Source: Candidatus Nitrosocosmicus agrestis (lineage in GTDB: Archaea; Thermoproteota; Nitrososphaeria; Nitrososphaerales; Nitrososphaeraceae). From it: a stretch of DNA of 64,000 bases. Positions 1-8,379 of this stretch are shown piece after piece (positions within the stretch are counted from its first letter, which is position 1; each line of letters begins with the position of its first letter). The stretch lies in the NCBI RefSeq assembly GCF_008389435.1, contig NZ_VUYS01000002.1:62001-126000 (forward strand), given 5' to 3'. The position numbers were made by a program, and so were the translations under genes. The notes under the pieces are model-generated. The model was not told the origin of the DNA, ran no database searches, and saw only the letters and a program-made list of their open reading frames with translations.

Positions 1-1732
1 CATTCTCAGATGAACCCACTTGTAAAAACTCATTGGTTAACAGTCGACCTTTCCTATCTTTCCCTAATGTAACAGATTCCAAAACATTTTCAGTGGTAAC
101 ACCAGCCGTCCATATTACAGTATAAGTCGAGATATTGTCTTGATCACCTAAATAAACATACAGGGAGGTTTCATCAATACTATCATTTTCTTTAGAGATA
201 GAATAATATGTTGCAAGGGGGCTTCTATCAATAGTATTATGTACAAATAGACTTTCATTAGTTTTAACAATGGAACCTCTTTGAATATTGTGAACCCTAT
301 TCGATAATAAGACATTGACTCCATTTTTTCGTAACTCCTTTAATGCGAAAGCCCCAAGTCGTTCATCCATTTCAGGAATAATCTTTGGTCCAGAATTAAC
401 AAGAACAATTTCGATCTCAGAAATATCTATGCTATGATAGAATTCTTTGATACATCCTCTTACAAATTCGTTGATTTCTCCAGCTGTTTCAACTCCAGAA
501 AAACCTCCACCAACTATAACATACCTTAGCAGATTCCTCTTTCGTCTATACTCAGTCGGATTGTTATTGTCAAGTATATCAGCTTGCTCTAAAGTACTTA
601 TTATATGGCTTCGAATTAGATTTGCATCTTCTAGGCTCTTCATGCTAAATGTAACTTGTTTTAATTTTTCATTACCATGATAGTTAGTTTTACCCCCTAA
701 GCCAAACAAGAGATAATCATAACAAATCTTAAAATGATTAAAAGGATCAACATCTTGCTCAGATGAATTATTCCCATTTCTATTCTGCATGGTACGACCA
801 CCAATGACCCTGTTTTTTAGATAAATGATCTTTTTTACGGTATCTATATTTTCAACCTCGGCTTCTATAAAGCGAGCCCGTTTACAAAAAGATCTGATAG
901 GAACTGCGATATGTGAAGTTTCAATCATACCAGAAACCACTTCATGAAGCATAGGAGTAAATAAAAAGAAATTATCTTTATTGACGATGGTAATATCGAC
1001 TTGTATTTCATTTTCAAAATCTCGTTGCAATTTTTTTAATGCTTCAATGCCTCCAAAACCTCCACCTAGTATTACAATCCTTATTTGAGGAATTTTTTCA
1101 CTATGGATTTGACTTAGATGTTTATTCATTAGATCAATTCTTGAAAAAGATATATTACATCTTGGACACCTAAACCGTTTTCCTAGTTTGATAGTCAAAT
1201 AAGAAGAAACAAGTCCAAGAGAAATTCCAAAAATAAGGTTTCTAATGAAACTTTGAACTAATGCAATTACCAAGTTCTTGTGGATATTTTCTAACACTTG
1301 TTGCTCGGTTAATCCAGGATTCATAGAAACTAATGTTTTAGAAGTTTCAGGATCAAGTATAAACTGTTGGACTGGTATAGCCCAGAACAGGAAAACAACC
1401 GTAGCTGTGAATAAACCATATAGTAACCCATTTACTGGTTTACTGATTTCTAACAATCCTGTTTTGTAAAGGAAAACTCCTAATACAATTCCAATAGATA
1501 ATGCAGTTACAAAATGAATTAGAATACCTGCCAAAACAGTATACTGAGAATATACACCTACCACATGTCCAAAAATTATCCAAACAGTGTGATAATTACC
1601 TTGTGAGATTATACCATAAATTGTGTCAGGTAGCATCATTAGCACACCACCCACCATTGCACCCACTATAACAAAGAATACCTCCCTGCGAAATGAAAAA
1701 TCAATGCGGACTTTTTCTATAGGCTTTGTCAT
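1..1732 (-). CDS. NDH-2-type FAD/NAD oxidoreductase with N-terminal membrane domain and C2H2 zinc finger (3' end outside window)
   Basis: Reading the minus strand from ATG at 1732 gives 577 open codons that leave the window at position 1, so the C-terminus is missing. Order of parts: about four hydrophobic helices in residues 15-180; a perfect C2H2 finger near residues 189-210 (CPRC, 12 residues, H, 4 residues, H, with the usual Phe three residues after the second Cys); then two Rossmann nucleotide sites, GGGFGGIEAL near residue 223 and GGGFSGVETAGEI near residue 407, and WTAGV near the end. The last part is the type II NADH:quinone dehydrogenase family, which passes electrons from NAD(P)H through FAD to quinone without pumping protons. 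The membrane and finger modules are not part of standard NDH-2, so the substrate is uncertain. The gene is divergent from the DoxX gene. Confidence 0.85.
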   Translation of the reverse strand, partial: MTKPIEKVRIDFSFRREVFFVIVGAMVGGVLMMLPDTIYGIISQGNYHTVWIIFGHVVGVYSQYTVLAGILIHFVTALSIGIVLGVFLYKTGLLEISKPVNGLLYGLFTATVVFLFWAIPVQQFILDPETSKTLVSMNPGLTEQQVLENIHKNLVIALVQSFIRNLIFGISLGLVSSYLTIKLGKRFRCPRCNISFSRIDLMNKHLSQIHSEKIPQIRIVILGGGFGGIEALKKLQRDFENEIQVDITIVNKDNFFLFTPMLHEVVSGMIETSHIAVPIRSFCKRARFIEAEVENIDTVKKIIYLKNRVIGGRTMQNRNGNNSSEQDVDPFNHFKICYDYLLFGLGGKTNYHGNEKLKQVTFSMKSLEDANLIRSHIISTLEQADILDNNNPTEYRRKRNLLRYVIVGGGFSGVETAGEINEFVRGCIKEFYHSIDISEIEIVLVNSGPKIIPEMDERLGAFALKELRKNGVNVLLSNRVHNIQRGSIVKTNESLFVHNTIDRSPLATYYSISKENDSIDETSLYVYLGDQDNISTYTVIWTAGVTTENVLESVTLGKDRKGRLLTNEFLQVGSSEN

Positions 1733-1839
1733 GGAGAAGTATTAGTAAAAAATTATAAATCATTGCACATGATTCATTTTAAATCACAATTTAAACATAC
1801 ATACAGATCCAAAAGATATCGAGGTCGTCGATGATGAAC

Positions 1840-1847
1840 TATAAAAA
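1840..1847 (+). promoter_or_regulatory. TATA box of the DoxX gene
   Basis: The AT-rich box TATAAAAA is centred about 25 bases before the GTG at 1869. This is the usual archaeal spacing from TATA box to transcription start, so the mRNA is probably leaderless and the GTG start is supported. Confidence 0.5.
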
Positions 1848-1868
1848 GCATTATTAATCTCTTTTATT

Positions 1869-2312
1869 GTGTATGCAGAAAAAATTTCATCCTTTGCTCC
1901 ATTACCCTTAAGAATTATGGCAGGAATTGCCTTTATACTACATGGATTACCAAAGTTTGGAGATTTGTTGGGAACTCAAGGCTTTTTTGCTTCTGTTGGT
2001 ATACCGGCTGAAATGGCACTAATAATTGGATTATTAGAAGTAGTTGGAGGAATCTTGTTAATTGTTGGTTTAATAACAAGAATAACAGCAATACTTTTTA
2101 CTATAGAGATGATTTGTGCCATTCTCATTGTTAAGGCGGGTAATGGCTTTATGGGTCAAGGAGGCTTTGAAGTTGATTTGTTGTTAATGTCTATTGCAAT
2201 TAGTCTAGCACTATCTGGACCAGGTAGAGTATCGATAGAACGGGATATAATAAAGCGAGAAATATTTCCGAAAATATCATACAGAAAGATACCAGATAAG
2301 AACTTGACTTGA
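1869..2312 (+). CDS. DoxX family membrane protein
   Basis: 147 residues starting at GTG 1869. Four hydrophobic segments follow the DoxX pattern: LRIMAGIAFILHGLPKF at the start, a Gly-rich second helix (EVVGGILLIVGL), a third around residues 75-95, and a last one with a short basic tail. DoxX-like proteins are small inner-membrane proteins. Some are the quinone-oxidase subunit of thiosulfate:quinone oxidoreductase, but most act in unknown redox or stress roles, so no reaction is assigned. It is divergent from the quinone-linked oxidoreductase at 1-1732, which suits a membrane redox context, though this is only inference from position. Confidence 0.8.
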   Translation: MYAEKISSFAPLPLRIMAGIAFILHGLPKFGDLLGTQGFFASVGIPAEMALIIGLLEVVGGILLIVGLITRITAILFTIEMICAILIVKAGNGFMGQGGFEVDLLLMSIAISLALSGPGRVSIERDIIKREIFPKISYRKIPDKNLT

Positions 2313-2376
2313 AATTTTGATTATTCTAATCAACCATTCTTATTCCTATGTCGATACCGTAATTAGTATTGGATTC

Positions 2377-2399
2377 GATGGGATGAGTAGTAAATTTCA
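2377..2399 (+). repeat. 23-base repeat, copy 1
   Basis: The word GATGGGATGAGTAGTAAATT followed by TCA occurs here and again, identically, at 8103-8125. Both copies lie in the spacer just downstream of a plus-strand membrane-protein gene (DoxX here, aquaporin there). The function is unknown; a 3'-UTR element or repeat remnant is possible. Confidence 0.55.
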
Positions 2400-2606
2400 C
2401 ATATTTTTATAACTTTAAGCGGTTAATGCATCCAATTTCGTCCTTTTTAAGAAGACTCTGAAATCAACTAGTTTATATTCCTGCATAAAGCACATAAATC
2501 TTTCAATTTCATGCCCATAGTCTGTTTAAAAGATACTATAGGTAGGACTGCTATATTAATATTAGAATGATAATTGCTCATTTCATTGAAAGTACTTACG
2601 GGTTAG

Positions 2607-2888
2607 TTATTCATAGATAGATGAATGATTTCTTTGCGAAGGATTATTGAATTTTAGACCTTTAGAAGCCTTTCTTATATCCTCGTTAGTTAATACCTTT
2701 TTTTTCTTACGTATTTCATTCAAATTATTGACATCTATCGCTCCGGTATCATCACCTACTACCTCATCGTTAGGAGAAGCTTTTGCATTTTGAGTAGAAG
2801 ATATGCCAGTATCATCTGATACGAAAGTATAATTATCGTCATTTTTCTGATTATCTTTTAATATTCTAATTTTTGATTTCTTTTTCAT
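2607..2888 (-). CDS. small charged hypothetical protein
   Basis: I chose ATG at 2888 (93 residues, MKKKSKIRIL) rather than the TTG at 2939, because GGTGA lies a few bases before this ATG. The protein is soluble and highly charged, with a basic N-terminus. Two short internal repeats share the core DDTG (VSDDTGISS and VGDDTGAID). The basic stretch IRKKKKVLTNEDIRKASKG precedes a polar tail. I recognise no family. The low-complexity composition suggests a disordered protein, and its long AT-rich spacers do not tie it to a neighbour. Confidence 0.5.
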   Translation of the reverse strand: MKKKSKIRILKDNQKNDDNYTFVSDDTGISSTQNAKASPNDEVVGDDTGAIDVNNLNEIRKKKKVLTNEDIRKASKGLKFNNPSQRNHSSIYE

Positions 2889-3141
2889 TATTTTCACCTT
2901 TCTGAACAATTTTAGATTTTCTTTGAATTTGTTTAGCAATCGGTAATCAAATAAAAATTAGACCTTCAAAGGAATAATTACAATGACAATTAGATTACTA
3001 GATAAAATATACTAAACAGAAAAACTCAAGGAAGAAAGTCTAACAAATTATTCTAACTTGTAATAGATCCAAATATATTTAAAATTTGCTATTTCTTTTT
3101 AGATTATACTTACTTAATGCTTATGGTTAGGTAAATATTGA

Positions 3142-4449
3142 TTGGCTGGCGAAAAAGGTGCAAATAACAATAATAATGATAGTGATAATGATAAACCACT
3201 CACACTTGGTTTACGTCCAAACATCAATCAATTCTTAATCCTTGTATTGGTTAATGCTTTCGTTGGTTCCATGATTGGAATGGAACAAACCGTAGTTCCT
3301 CTAATAGGAGCAAAGGAATTCGATATTCAATCTAACGCTTTGATAGTATCTTTTATTGCAAGCTTTGGATTAGTCAAAGCAATTCTAAATCTTTTTGCAG
3401 GTAAAATCTCTGATAAATGGAGTAGAAAAAATGTATTAATTCTGGGGTGGCTGTTTGGGATACCTGTTCCCATCATATTGTTAGTAGCGCCAGATTGGAA
3501 CTGGATTATAGTTGCAAATGTATTTCTCGGTATCAATCAAGGACTGGCATGGTCAATGACAGTTAATATGAAGATAGATCTTGTAGGAAAAGAGAAGAGA
3601 GGATTTGCCCTTGGATTCAACGAGTTTTCAGGATACTTTGCTGTATCTATCGTGGGTTTTGTAACTGGATATATTGCATCCATATACGGCTTAAAGCCAT
3701 ACCCATTTTACTTTGGAATTGTTTTTGCTGTTCTCGGACTTTTGATATCGTGGTTAATAGTGAAAGATACAAGAAAATTTACTCTATTAGAGATAAGGAG
3801 GCAAGATGAAGATACGCCTGTTGAGAGTAACGACGATGTTAACTTGAATCGAAATTTGGATTTTGTTAAAGTATTTTTGTATACTTCATGGAAAGATCGT
3901 TCCTTGTTTGCTATTAGTCAATCTGGATTAGTAAACAATTTAATATTTGGAGTTTCATGGGGTTTATTTACCTTATATTTTTCATCCTACGGTTTGGGCA
4001 CATCTGATGTCGGGTTTTTGAAAGCATTGCATCCAGGTATATGGGGAATTTTGCAACTTGTTACAGGATTTATGTCTGACAAGATAGGGAGGAAAATTCT
4101 CATTTTTCCAGGAATGTTCATTCAGAGCATAGGAGTGTGGATCATTCTATACTCGCAAGAATTCGTGGGTTGGGTTTTAGGAATGGCATTGTTAGGTTCA
4201 GGAACCGCGTTAGTGTATCCTACTTTACTTGCAGCAATTGGTGATATAGCGCACCCTAACTGGCGAGCAACATCACTGGGAGTTTACAGATTTTGGAGAG
4301 ATATGGGATTTGTTATTGGAGCAATTGGAATTGGATATATTGCCGATTTATTTGGCATGTTTATTGCAATTCAGATAGTTGCATTAATTGGAATAGCATC
4401 GGGTATTGTTGTTATATTTTTAATGAAGGAAACAAAAAATAAGAAATAA
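3142..4449 (+). CDS. MFS transporter, 12 TM (paralogue of the gene at 56168)
   Basis: 435 residues from TTG 3142. The Asn/Asp-rich N-terminus is followed by two six-helix halves split by a charged cytoplasmic loop near residues 205-235. The loop after helix 2 carries the MFS motif A form GKISDKWSRKNV, and a matching DKIGRK loop lies in the second half. The substrate cannot be read from sequence; drug or metabolite efflux is the usual guess for this type. It is closely similar to the 441-residue protein at 56168-57493 from the segment LGLRPNINQFLILVLVNAF onward. The two differ mainly at the N-terminus and in the central loop, which marks an old duplication. It is convergent with the YnfA pair. 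Confidence 0.85.
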   Translation: MAGEKGANNNNNDSDNDKPLTLGLRPNINQFLILVLVNAFVGSMIGMEQTVVPLIGAKEFDIQSNALIVSFIASFGLVKAILNLFAGKISDKWSRKNVLILGWLFGIPVPIILLVAPDWNWIIVANVFLGINQGLAWSMTVNMKIDLVGKEKRGFALGFNEFSGYFAVSIVGFVTGYIASIYGLKPYPFYFGIVFAVLGLLISWLIVKDTRKFTLLEIRRQDEDTPVESNDDVNLNRNLDFVKVFLYTSWKDRSLFAISQSGLVNNLIFGVSWGLFTLYFSSYGLGTSDVGFLKALHPGIWGILQLVTGFMSDKIGRKILIFPGMFIQSIGVWIILYSQEFVGWVLGMALLGSGTALVYPTLLAAIGDIAHPNWRATSLGVYRFWRDMGFVIGAIGIGYIADLFGMFIAIQIVALIGIASGIVVIFLMKETKNKK

Positions 4450-4465
4450 TTTATTTCAATATTTA

Positions 4466-4825
4466 TTATCTAGGAGCATAAAATATCACTGCCGCTCCTA
4501 CAAGAACTATCATCCCTCCAATGATTTCATATTTATCAGGTCTTTTTTTGTCAATCAATAAACCCCAAATAATTGCCATAACCACAAATACTCCACCATA
4601 TGATGCGTATACTCTACCAAAATTGGACGGCTGAAGTGTTGGAATGATTCCATAAATAAATAGAATGGCTCCTCCAACTAAAGCTAAACTTTTGTTCCTT
4701 TTCTCTCTTAACCACAGCCATACAAGATATCCACCGCCAATTTCACACAGTGCAGCAATTACAAACAGCCCGAATGTGGATGCGATAAATGAGATATTAT
4801 AGTCAGTTAGAGGGATCGATTCCAA
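4466..4825 (-). CDS. YnfA/UPF0060-like small membrane protein, second of tandem pair
   Basis: 119 residues from TTG 4825, four predicted membrane helices. It carries the family signature [15 protein letters not shown] near residues 27-41, a [17 protein letters not shown] segment and the tail VIFYAPR. YnfA-family proteins resemble SMR exporters in topology, but their substrate is not established. The start lies inside the end of the preceding gene (overlap 4803-4825), so translation is probably coupled. The pair may form a heterodimer, as paired SMR proteins do; that is inference. Confidence 0.8.
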   Translation of the reverse strand: MESIPLTDYNISFIASTFGLFVIAALCEIGGGYLVWLWLREKRNKSLALVGGAILFIYGIIPTLQPSNFGRVYASYGGVFVVMAIIWGLLIDKKRPDKYEIIGGMIVLVGAAVIFYAPR

Positions 4826-5180
4826 TCTCTTCTTTCTCTTTCCTTGGATAGTAGAATATGATAATGACGCCTATAATTGCAGTTATCGTTCCAGCTATAT
4901 CGTATATATCAGGAATAATTCCTTCAAAAAAATATCCCCAACCTATAGCCATTACAATAAAAATTCCTCCATACGCGGCATAAGTTCTATGAAAATTAGC
5001 TTTTTGGAAAGTTGGGATAACTCCATACATAAACAATACCATTCCTCCGAATACCCCAAAAATCCAACTGTAACTTTCTCTTAACCACAGCCATACAAGA
5101 TATCCACCGCCAATTTCACACAGTCCTGCCATGAGAAAGAGAAAAATAGAATAAATTACATTTCTATGCTTGGATAACAA
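4803..5180 (-). CDS. YnfA/UPF0060-like small membrane protein, first of tandem pair
   Basis: 125 residues from TTG 5180, four predicted helices with the same [15 protein letters not shown] signature, then [17 protein letters not shown] and FYYPR. A 48-base stretch covering the signature is identical to the neighbouring copy (5077-5124 and 4704-4751) while the rest of the two genes has diverged. This implies recent gene conversion or strong constraint. The C-terminal tail is short and acidic ([12 protein letters not shown]) and contains the start of the next gene. A regulator is not evident; the HxlR gene upstream faces the same way but is about 360 bases off. Confidence 0.8.
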   Translation of the reverse strand: MLSKHRNVIYSIFLFLMAGLCEIGGGYLVWLWLRESYSWIFGVFGGMVLFMYGVIPTFQKANFHRTYAAYGGIFIVMAIGWGYFFEGIIPDIYDIAGTITAIIGVIIIFYYPRKEKEEIGIDPSN

Positions 5181-5544
5181 CTTTTTGCTAAATGATATTT
5201 GATATTTTAGTTTACCTACTTTTTCTTATAATTCTCATATGAAGAGTTTAACTCACAAAATAAGCTATTTAATTCTAAACTACTATTTTTCATATGATTT
5301 AATGAACAACTGTTCTTTAACCTACGACTCAAAGTGTACAATGCTACAATCAAAATATCTAATGAAATTAGTCTTAGTGGATCTGATAATTTGTAAGAAA
5401 TGACGTAGCAATGATGCCTGCACTTCCAAAAGTAGAAATTATTTCAAACCCTATTGAAGAACAACTAGCACAGAAGCTAGCTATTATTGTCAAAAACGAA
5501 CTGGATATCAAGACTATGTGTGATTAGGCAAAATGGAATTCCAA
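5181..5544. other. intergenic spacer with one tiny ORF
   Basis: The spacer is AT-rich. Apart from the small ORF at 5411-5527 I see no conserved gene, RNA or repeat in it. Confidence 0.5.
5411..5527 (+). CDS. possible 38-residue mini-ORF or gene remnant
   Basis: ATG-ATG start, 38 codons, encoding MMPALPKVEIISNP and an amphipathic EEQLAQKLAIIVKNELD stretch before a TAG. Base composition is richer in GC than the surrounding spacer, which suggests it is or was coding. No family is recognised, and it could be the N-terminal relic of a longer gene. Confidence 0.25.
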   Translation: MMPALPKVEIISNPIEEQLAQKLAIIVKNELDIKTMCD

Positions 5545-5979
5545 CTATTTTGTGTTTGACCATTTTCTCATCCATTGAAGTAAGTTAATTATAGACTCTA
5601 CTAGTTCTTGTCCTTTAGTCGTAAGACGATATTCGACTCTGGGGGGAATTTCATTAAAATATTGCCTATGTAGAATCCTATTCTTTTCAAGATCCCTTAA
5701 GCGAGTGGTAAGAGTTTTGCTACTAAAGCCTTTCATTGAATTCTTAAAAGTCAAATATCTTACAGGATCAGTGGAGCAACAAAGAGGTATCAGGATTTCT
5801 AAAGTTCCTCTTTTGGTAATAATATTTCTCAACTCCGATGTTTCTTTCATTAAACTTTCTATACTATATCCATGAAAATTACATGCATTAGTATTGTCAT
5901 TATCAAGTATGGGTAATTTTTTAGAAGATTTTCCTCTAATTACAGCGGAGTTTTCTCCTATTAGTTTCTCTGATTGCAC
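5545..5979 (-). CDS. HxlR-type winged-helix regulator of the arsenic module
   Basis: 144 residues from GTG 5979. After a divergent N-terminal 45 residues comes the HxlR core: a helix-turn-helix with FSSKTLTTRLRDLEKNRIL and a wing with PRVEYRLTTKGQELV. HxlR proteins are dimeric DNA-binding switches. A vicinal pair CCSTDP lies ahead of the recognition helix, where typical HxlR proteins have no Cys pair, with another Cys near residue 33, so direct arsenite sensing is plausible but unproved. The gene is divergent from arsM with start codons about 60 bases apart, which points to control of the arsM-arsC-aquaporin operon. Confidence 0.8.
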   Translation of the reverse strand: MQSEKLIGENSAVIRGKSSKKLPILDNDNTNACNFHGYSIESLMKETSELRNIITKRGTLEILIPLCCSTDPVRYLTFKNSMKGFSSKTLTTRLRDLEKNRILHRQYFNEIPPRVEYRLTTKGQELVESIINLLQWMRKWSNTK

Positions 5980-6036
5980 TTACTTTACCAAATTACTCTT
6001 GCTAACTTAAATAGTTTCTTTAGTAAACCTATACCT

Positions 6037-6837
6037 ATGGATAAACAATTACATTTAAAAGAAAAAATCAAAGAGCAATACGGAAAGATTGCTGTTGATG
6101 GAAATTCAAACTCTTGTTGTATGCCATCTAGCGATTGTTGCAGTACTTCATCCGAGGTTGTCCTTACTCCATTCGAATCATCAAAAGCTGTTGGATATGA
6201 ATCTGACAAATTAAAGCTTGTTCCTGAATCTTCTGTGTTAGGTGTGGGTTGTGGAAATCCTACAAGGTTTGCAGATATAGGAGAAGGTGATAGCGTAGTC
6301 GACCTGGGTTCAGGGGCAGGAATAGATGTGTTCCTTGCAGCTAATATTGTAAAGGAAAGAGGAAAAGTCATTGGAATTGATATGACAGAAAATATGCTCA
6401 AAAAGGCTAGGGAGAATGCTAAGAAACATGGTTATACAAATGTTGAGTTTAGACATGGGGATATTGAACAAAGTATACCTGTAGAAGATAATTCGGTTGA
6501 TCTAGTCATAAGTAACTGTGTTATTAATTTGACAACAAATAAAGTGAATACCTTTAGGGAAGTATACAGAATTCTGAAATCCGGAGGAAAAGGAAAAATG
6601 ATAATATCTGATTTGATTACGTCTAAAGAAATAGACGAGGATTTAGTAAATACAGAAAACTGGTGTAGTTGTATCGATGGTGCACTTACAAAAGAAAATT
6701 ATTTAGATAGTATTAAAAAAGCTGGATTTACCAACATCGAGATACTTGATGAGAAACTGTATATGGAGTTAGAAGACAAGACAGGTCTAGAAAAAAGAAA
6801 AATTAGTAGTATTTCCATTAGAGCTGTTAAAGAGTAG
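6037..6837 (+). CDS. arsM: arsenite S-adenosylmethionine methyltransferase
   Basis: 266 residues from ATG 6037. An upstream in-frame start would overlap the divergent regulator, and a TATA-like AAATAG lies about 27 bases before this ATG. The SAM-binding motif VVDLGSGAGIDV is followed by an acidic GIDM strand. The three arsenite-binding Cys regions of ArsM are present: GVGCGNP, ISNCVINL and WCSCIDGAL. An extra Cys-rich N-terminus (CCMPSSDCCS) is common in prokaryotic ArsM. The enzyme methylates As(III) stepwise to volatile or exported methylarsenicals in the cytosol. It is the first gene of a three-gene plus-strand set. Confidence 0.93.
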   Translation: MDKQLHLKEKIKEQYGKIAVDGNSNSCCMPSSDCCSTSSEVVLTPFESSKAVGYESDKLKLVPESSVLGVGCGNPTRFADIGEGDSVVDLGSGAGIDVFLAANIVKERGKVIGIDMTENMLKKARENAKKHGYTNVEFRHGDIEQSIPVEDNSVDLVISNCVINLTTNKVNTFREVYRILKSGGKGKMIISDLITSKEIDEDLVNTENWCSCIDGALTKENYLDSIKKAGFTNIEILDEKLYMELEDKTGLEKRKISSISIRAVKE

Positions 6838-6862
6838 ATAGATTGAGAAAGAAGCGATTTAT

Positions 6863-7315
6863 TTGAATTTCTCTTTTGGTAAACAAGATCATGAGGATAC
6901 AAACAAAATTATCCTTTTTGTTTGTGTTCAAAATGCTGGAAGAAGCCAGATGGCAGAAGGTTTTTTCAAAAAGTATGCTCCGAAAGGTTATGAGGCTGTA
7001 AGTGCTGGTACAGTTCCCACCTCTCAAATCAATCCAATCGCGGTAGATGTTATGGAGGAGGTTGGAATAGATATTAGTAAACAAAAACCCAAGGATTTGA
7101 CAGAAGATATGATGCGGAATGCAACGGCGATTATCAATATGGGTTGTATGGATGATAAATTCTGTCCGGCTTTAATTGTTCCCAAAGTCCTAGACTGGGG
7201 GATAGATGATCCAAAAGGTAAACCAATAGAGAAAGTAAGAGAAATAAGAGATGAAATTGAAAAAAGGGTATTGGAAATAGTTAAGGCTGCGGAGAATGAT
7301 GAAATTCCAATCTAG
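6863..7315 (+). CDS. arsC: arsenate reductase, low-molecular-weight phosphatase fold
   Basis: 150 residues from TTG 6863, 25 bases after arsM. The P-loop CVQNAGRSQ (C-x5-R) lies near residues 19-27, with VLDWGIDDPKG giving the general-acid Asp loop near residues 108-118. This is the thioredoxin-coupled ArsC/LMW-PTP fold. A second Cys (MGCMDDKFC, near residues 90-97) is where thioredoxin-type ArsC proteins keep their relay cysteines. The reaction is As(V) to As(III), supplying the substrate for ArsM or for export. A protein phosphatase role cannot be excluded from sequence, but the neighbours favour arsenate. Confidence 0.88.
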   Translation: MNFSFGKQDHEDTNKIILFVCVQNAGRSQMAEGFFKKYAPKGYEAVSAGTVPTSQINPIAVDVMEEVGIDISKQKPKDLTEDMMRNATAIINMGCMDDKFCPALIVPKVLDWGIDDPKGKPIEKVREIRDEIEKRVLEIVKAAENDEIPI

Positions 7316-7363
7316 CATAATCGAAGCTAGTTGTATTGCCATCATATTCATGAATGGATTTTT

Positions 7364-8056
7364 ATGTCAAAGGAATCTACTTTTGAATCAGTAGTCAATA
7401 AACTAACTGTTGATCAAAAAAGGTTTGTTGCAGAGATCATAGGAACATTTATCGTAGTTGTTCTAGCCACAGGTTCAGTTGTCATTGATTCAAAATTGGA
7501 TGGTATTCTTGGTCTGCCATTTATCGTATTTGCTCCTTTTGTAGGAGTTGCAGTAGGTGTATATCTATTTGGTAAAATTTCTATGGCTCATTTTAATCCT
7601 GCTGTATCGATTGGTTTTCTAATCACAAAGCACATCACAAAGAAGCAATTAGGTTTGTACCTTCTAGCTGAGATTGTTGGTGCTCTATTAGCAAGCTTTT
7701 TTGTAAGTATAATAATTGGAAAGGAAGCAAATCTCGGCGCTAATGCACCCAATTATTCATATCCTCTACCTATGATATTTGGAGTAGAAGTTTTAGCATC
7801 AGCTTTTTTGATGGCAGTAATATTGATTGTCGTTTATACAAAAGGCTTGAAAGGATTTGGAGGTATTGCTATCGGAGGTATCGTTGGATTAGACATATTC
7901 TTTTTGGCTTTTATATCAGGCGCATCCATGAACCCTGCTCGTTCACTAGCTCCAGCATTGCTATCTGGAGTATGGGATGATCTATGGCTATACTGGACTG
8001 CAACATTTGCAGGTACTTCAATTATTGCATTAATATTTAGAAAAAGGTTTGAATGA
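7364..8056 (+). CDS. MIP/aquaglyceroporin-type channel, probable arsenite exit channel
   Basis: I prefer ATG 7364 (230 residues, MSKESTFES) to an upstream in-frame start at 7331. Six helices are visible with the two half-helix boxes: HFNPAVSIGF near residue 75 and SGASMNPARSLAPA near residue 187. Both NPA motifs are intact. Aquaglyceroporins conduct As(OH)3. In Sinorhizobium, AqpS stands in for ArsB behind ArsC, and the order regulator / arsM-arsC-channel here suggests the same downhill exit of arsenite. Glycerol or water transport remains possible. The spacing to arsC is about 50 bases. Confidence 0.88.
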   Translation: MSKESTFESVVNKLTVDQKRFVAEIIGTFIVVVLATGSVVIDSKLDGILGLPFIVFAPFVGVAVGVYLFGKISMAHFNPAVSIGFLITKHITKKQLGLYLLAEIVGALLASFFVSIIIGKEANLGANAPNYSYPLPMIFGVEVLASAFLMAVILIVVYTKGLKGFGGIAIGGIVGLDIFFLAFISGASMNPARSLAPALLSGVWDDLWLYWTATFAGTSIIALIFRKRFE

Positions 8057-8102
8057 TAAATATTATCCCACTAGTAGCCACATTTAGAACATAATCTCCT
8101 GT

Positions 8103-8125
8103 GATGGGATGAGTAGTAAATTTCA
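8103..8125 (+). repeat. 23-base repeat, copy 2
   Basis: Identical to 2377-2399. It lies about 45 bases after the stop of the aquaporin gene. See copy 1. Confidence 0.55.
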
Positions 8126-8211
8126 TACTAGTTCACAATTATTTTTGAAGGGATTACAATGCTAATTGCAATTATTACATCATCAAAGATTATTATTAAA
8201 CAAAATTATTC

Positions 8212-8355
8212 ATGAGGTATCATTACGAACCGAGTTGGATAAAGATATCAAATAATAATTGGATTAAGGTTTCTATTTATCGGAAACCATTCTCAACACA
8301 TTTGGGATTCACTCTAAAGACGATTAAGATTTGGAAAAAAAATGAAAAATTCTAA
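8212..8355 (+). CDS. possible 47-residue basic mini-protein
   Basis: ATG to TAA, beginning MRYHYEPSWIKIS and ending KTIKIWKKNEKF. It is rich in Trp, Lys and Ile. A TATA-like AT stretch precedes it. No family is recognised; it may be chance. Confidence 0.25.
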   Translation: MRYHYEPSWIKISNNNWIKVSIYRKPFSTHLGFTLKTIKIWKKNEKF

Positions 8356-8379
8356 ATCCCAAAAGGATAAAACAATTAC

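Larger units (their letters stand above)
8057..8379. other. intergenic spacer with repeat copy and small ORF
   Basis: Holds copy 2 of the 23-base repeat (8103-8125) and a possible 47-codon ORF (8212-8355). Nothing else is visible. Confidence 0.5.
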
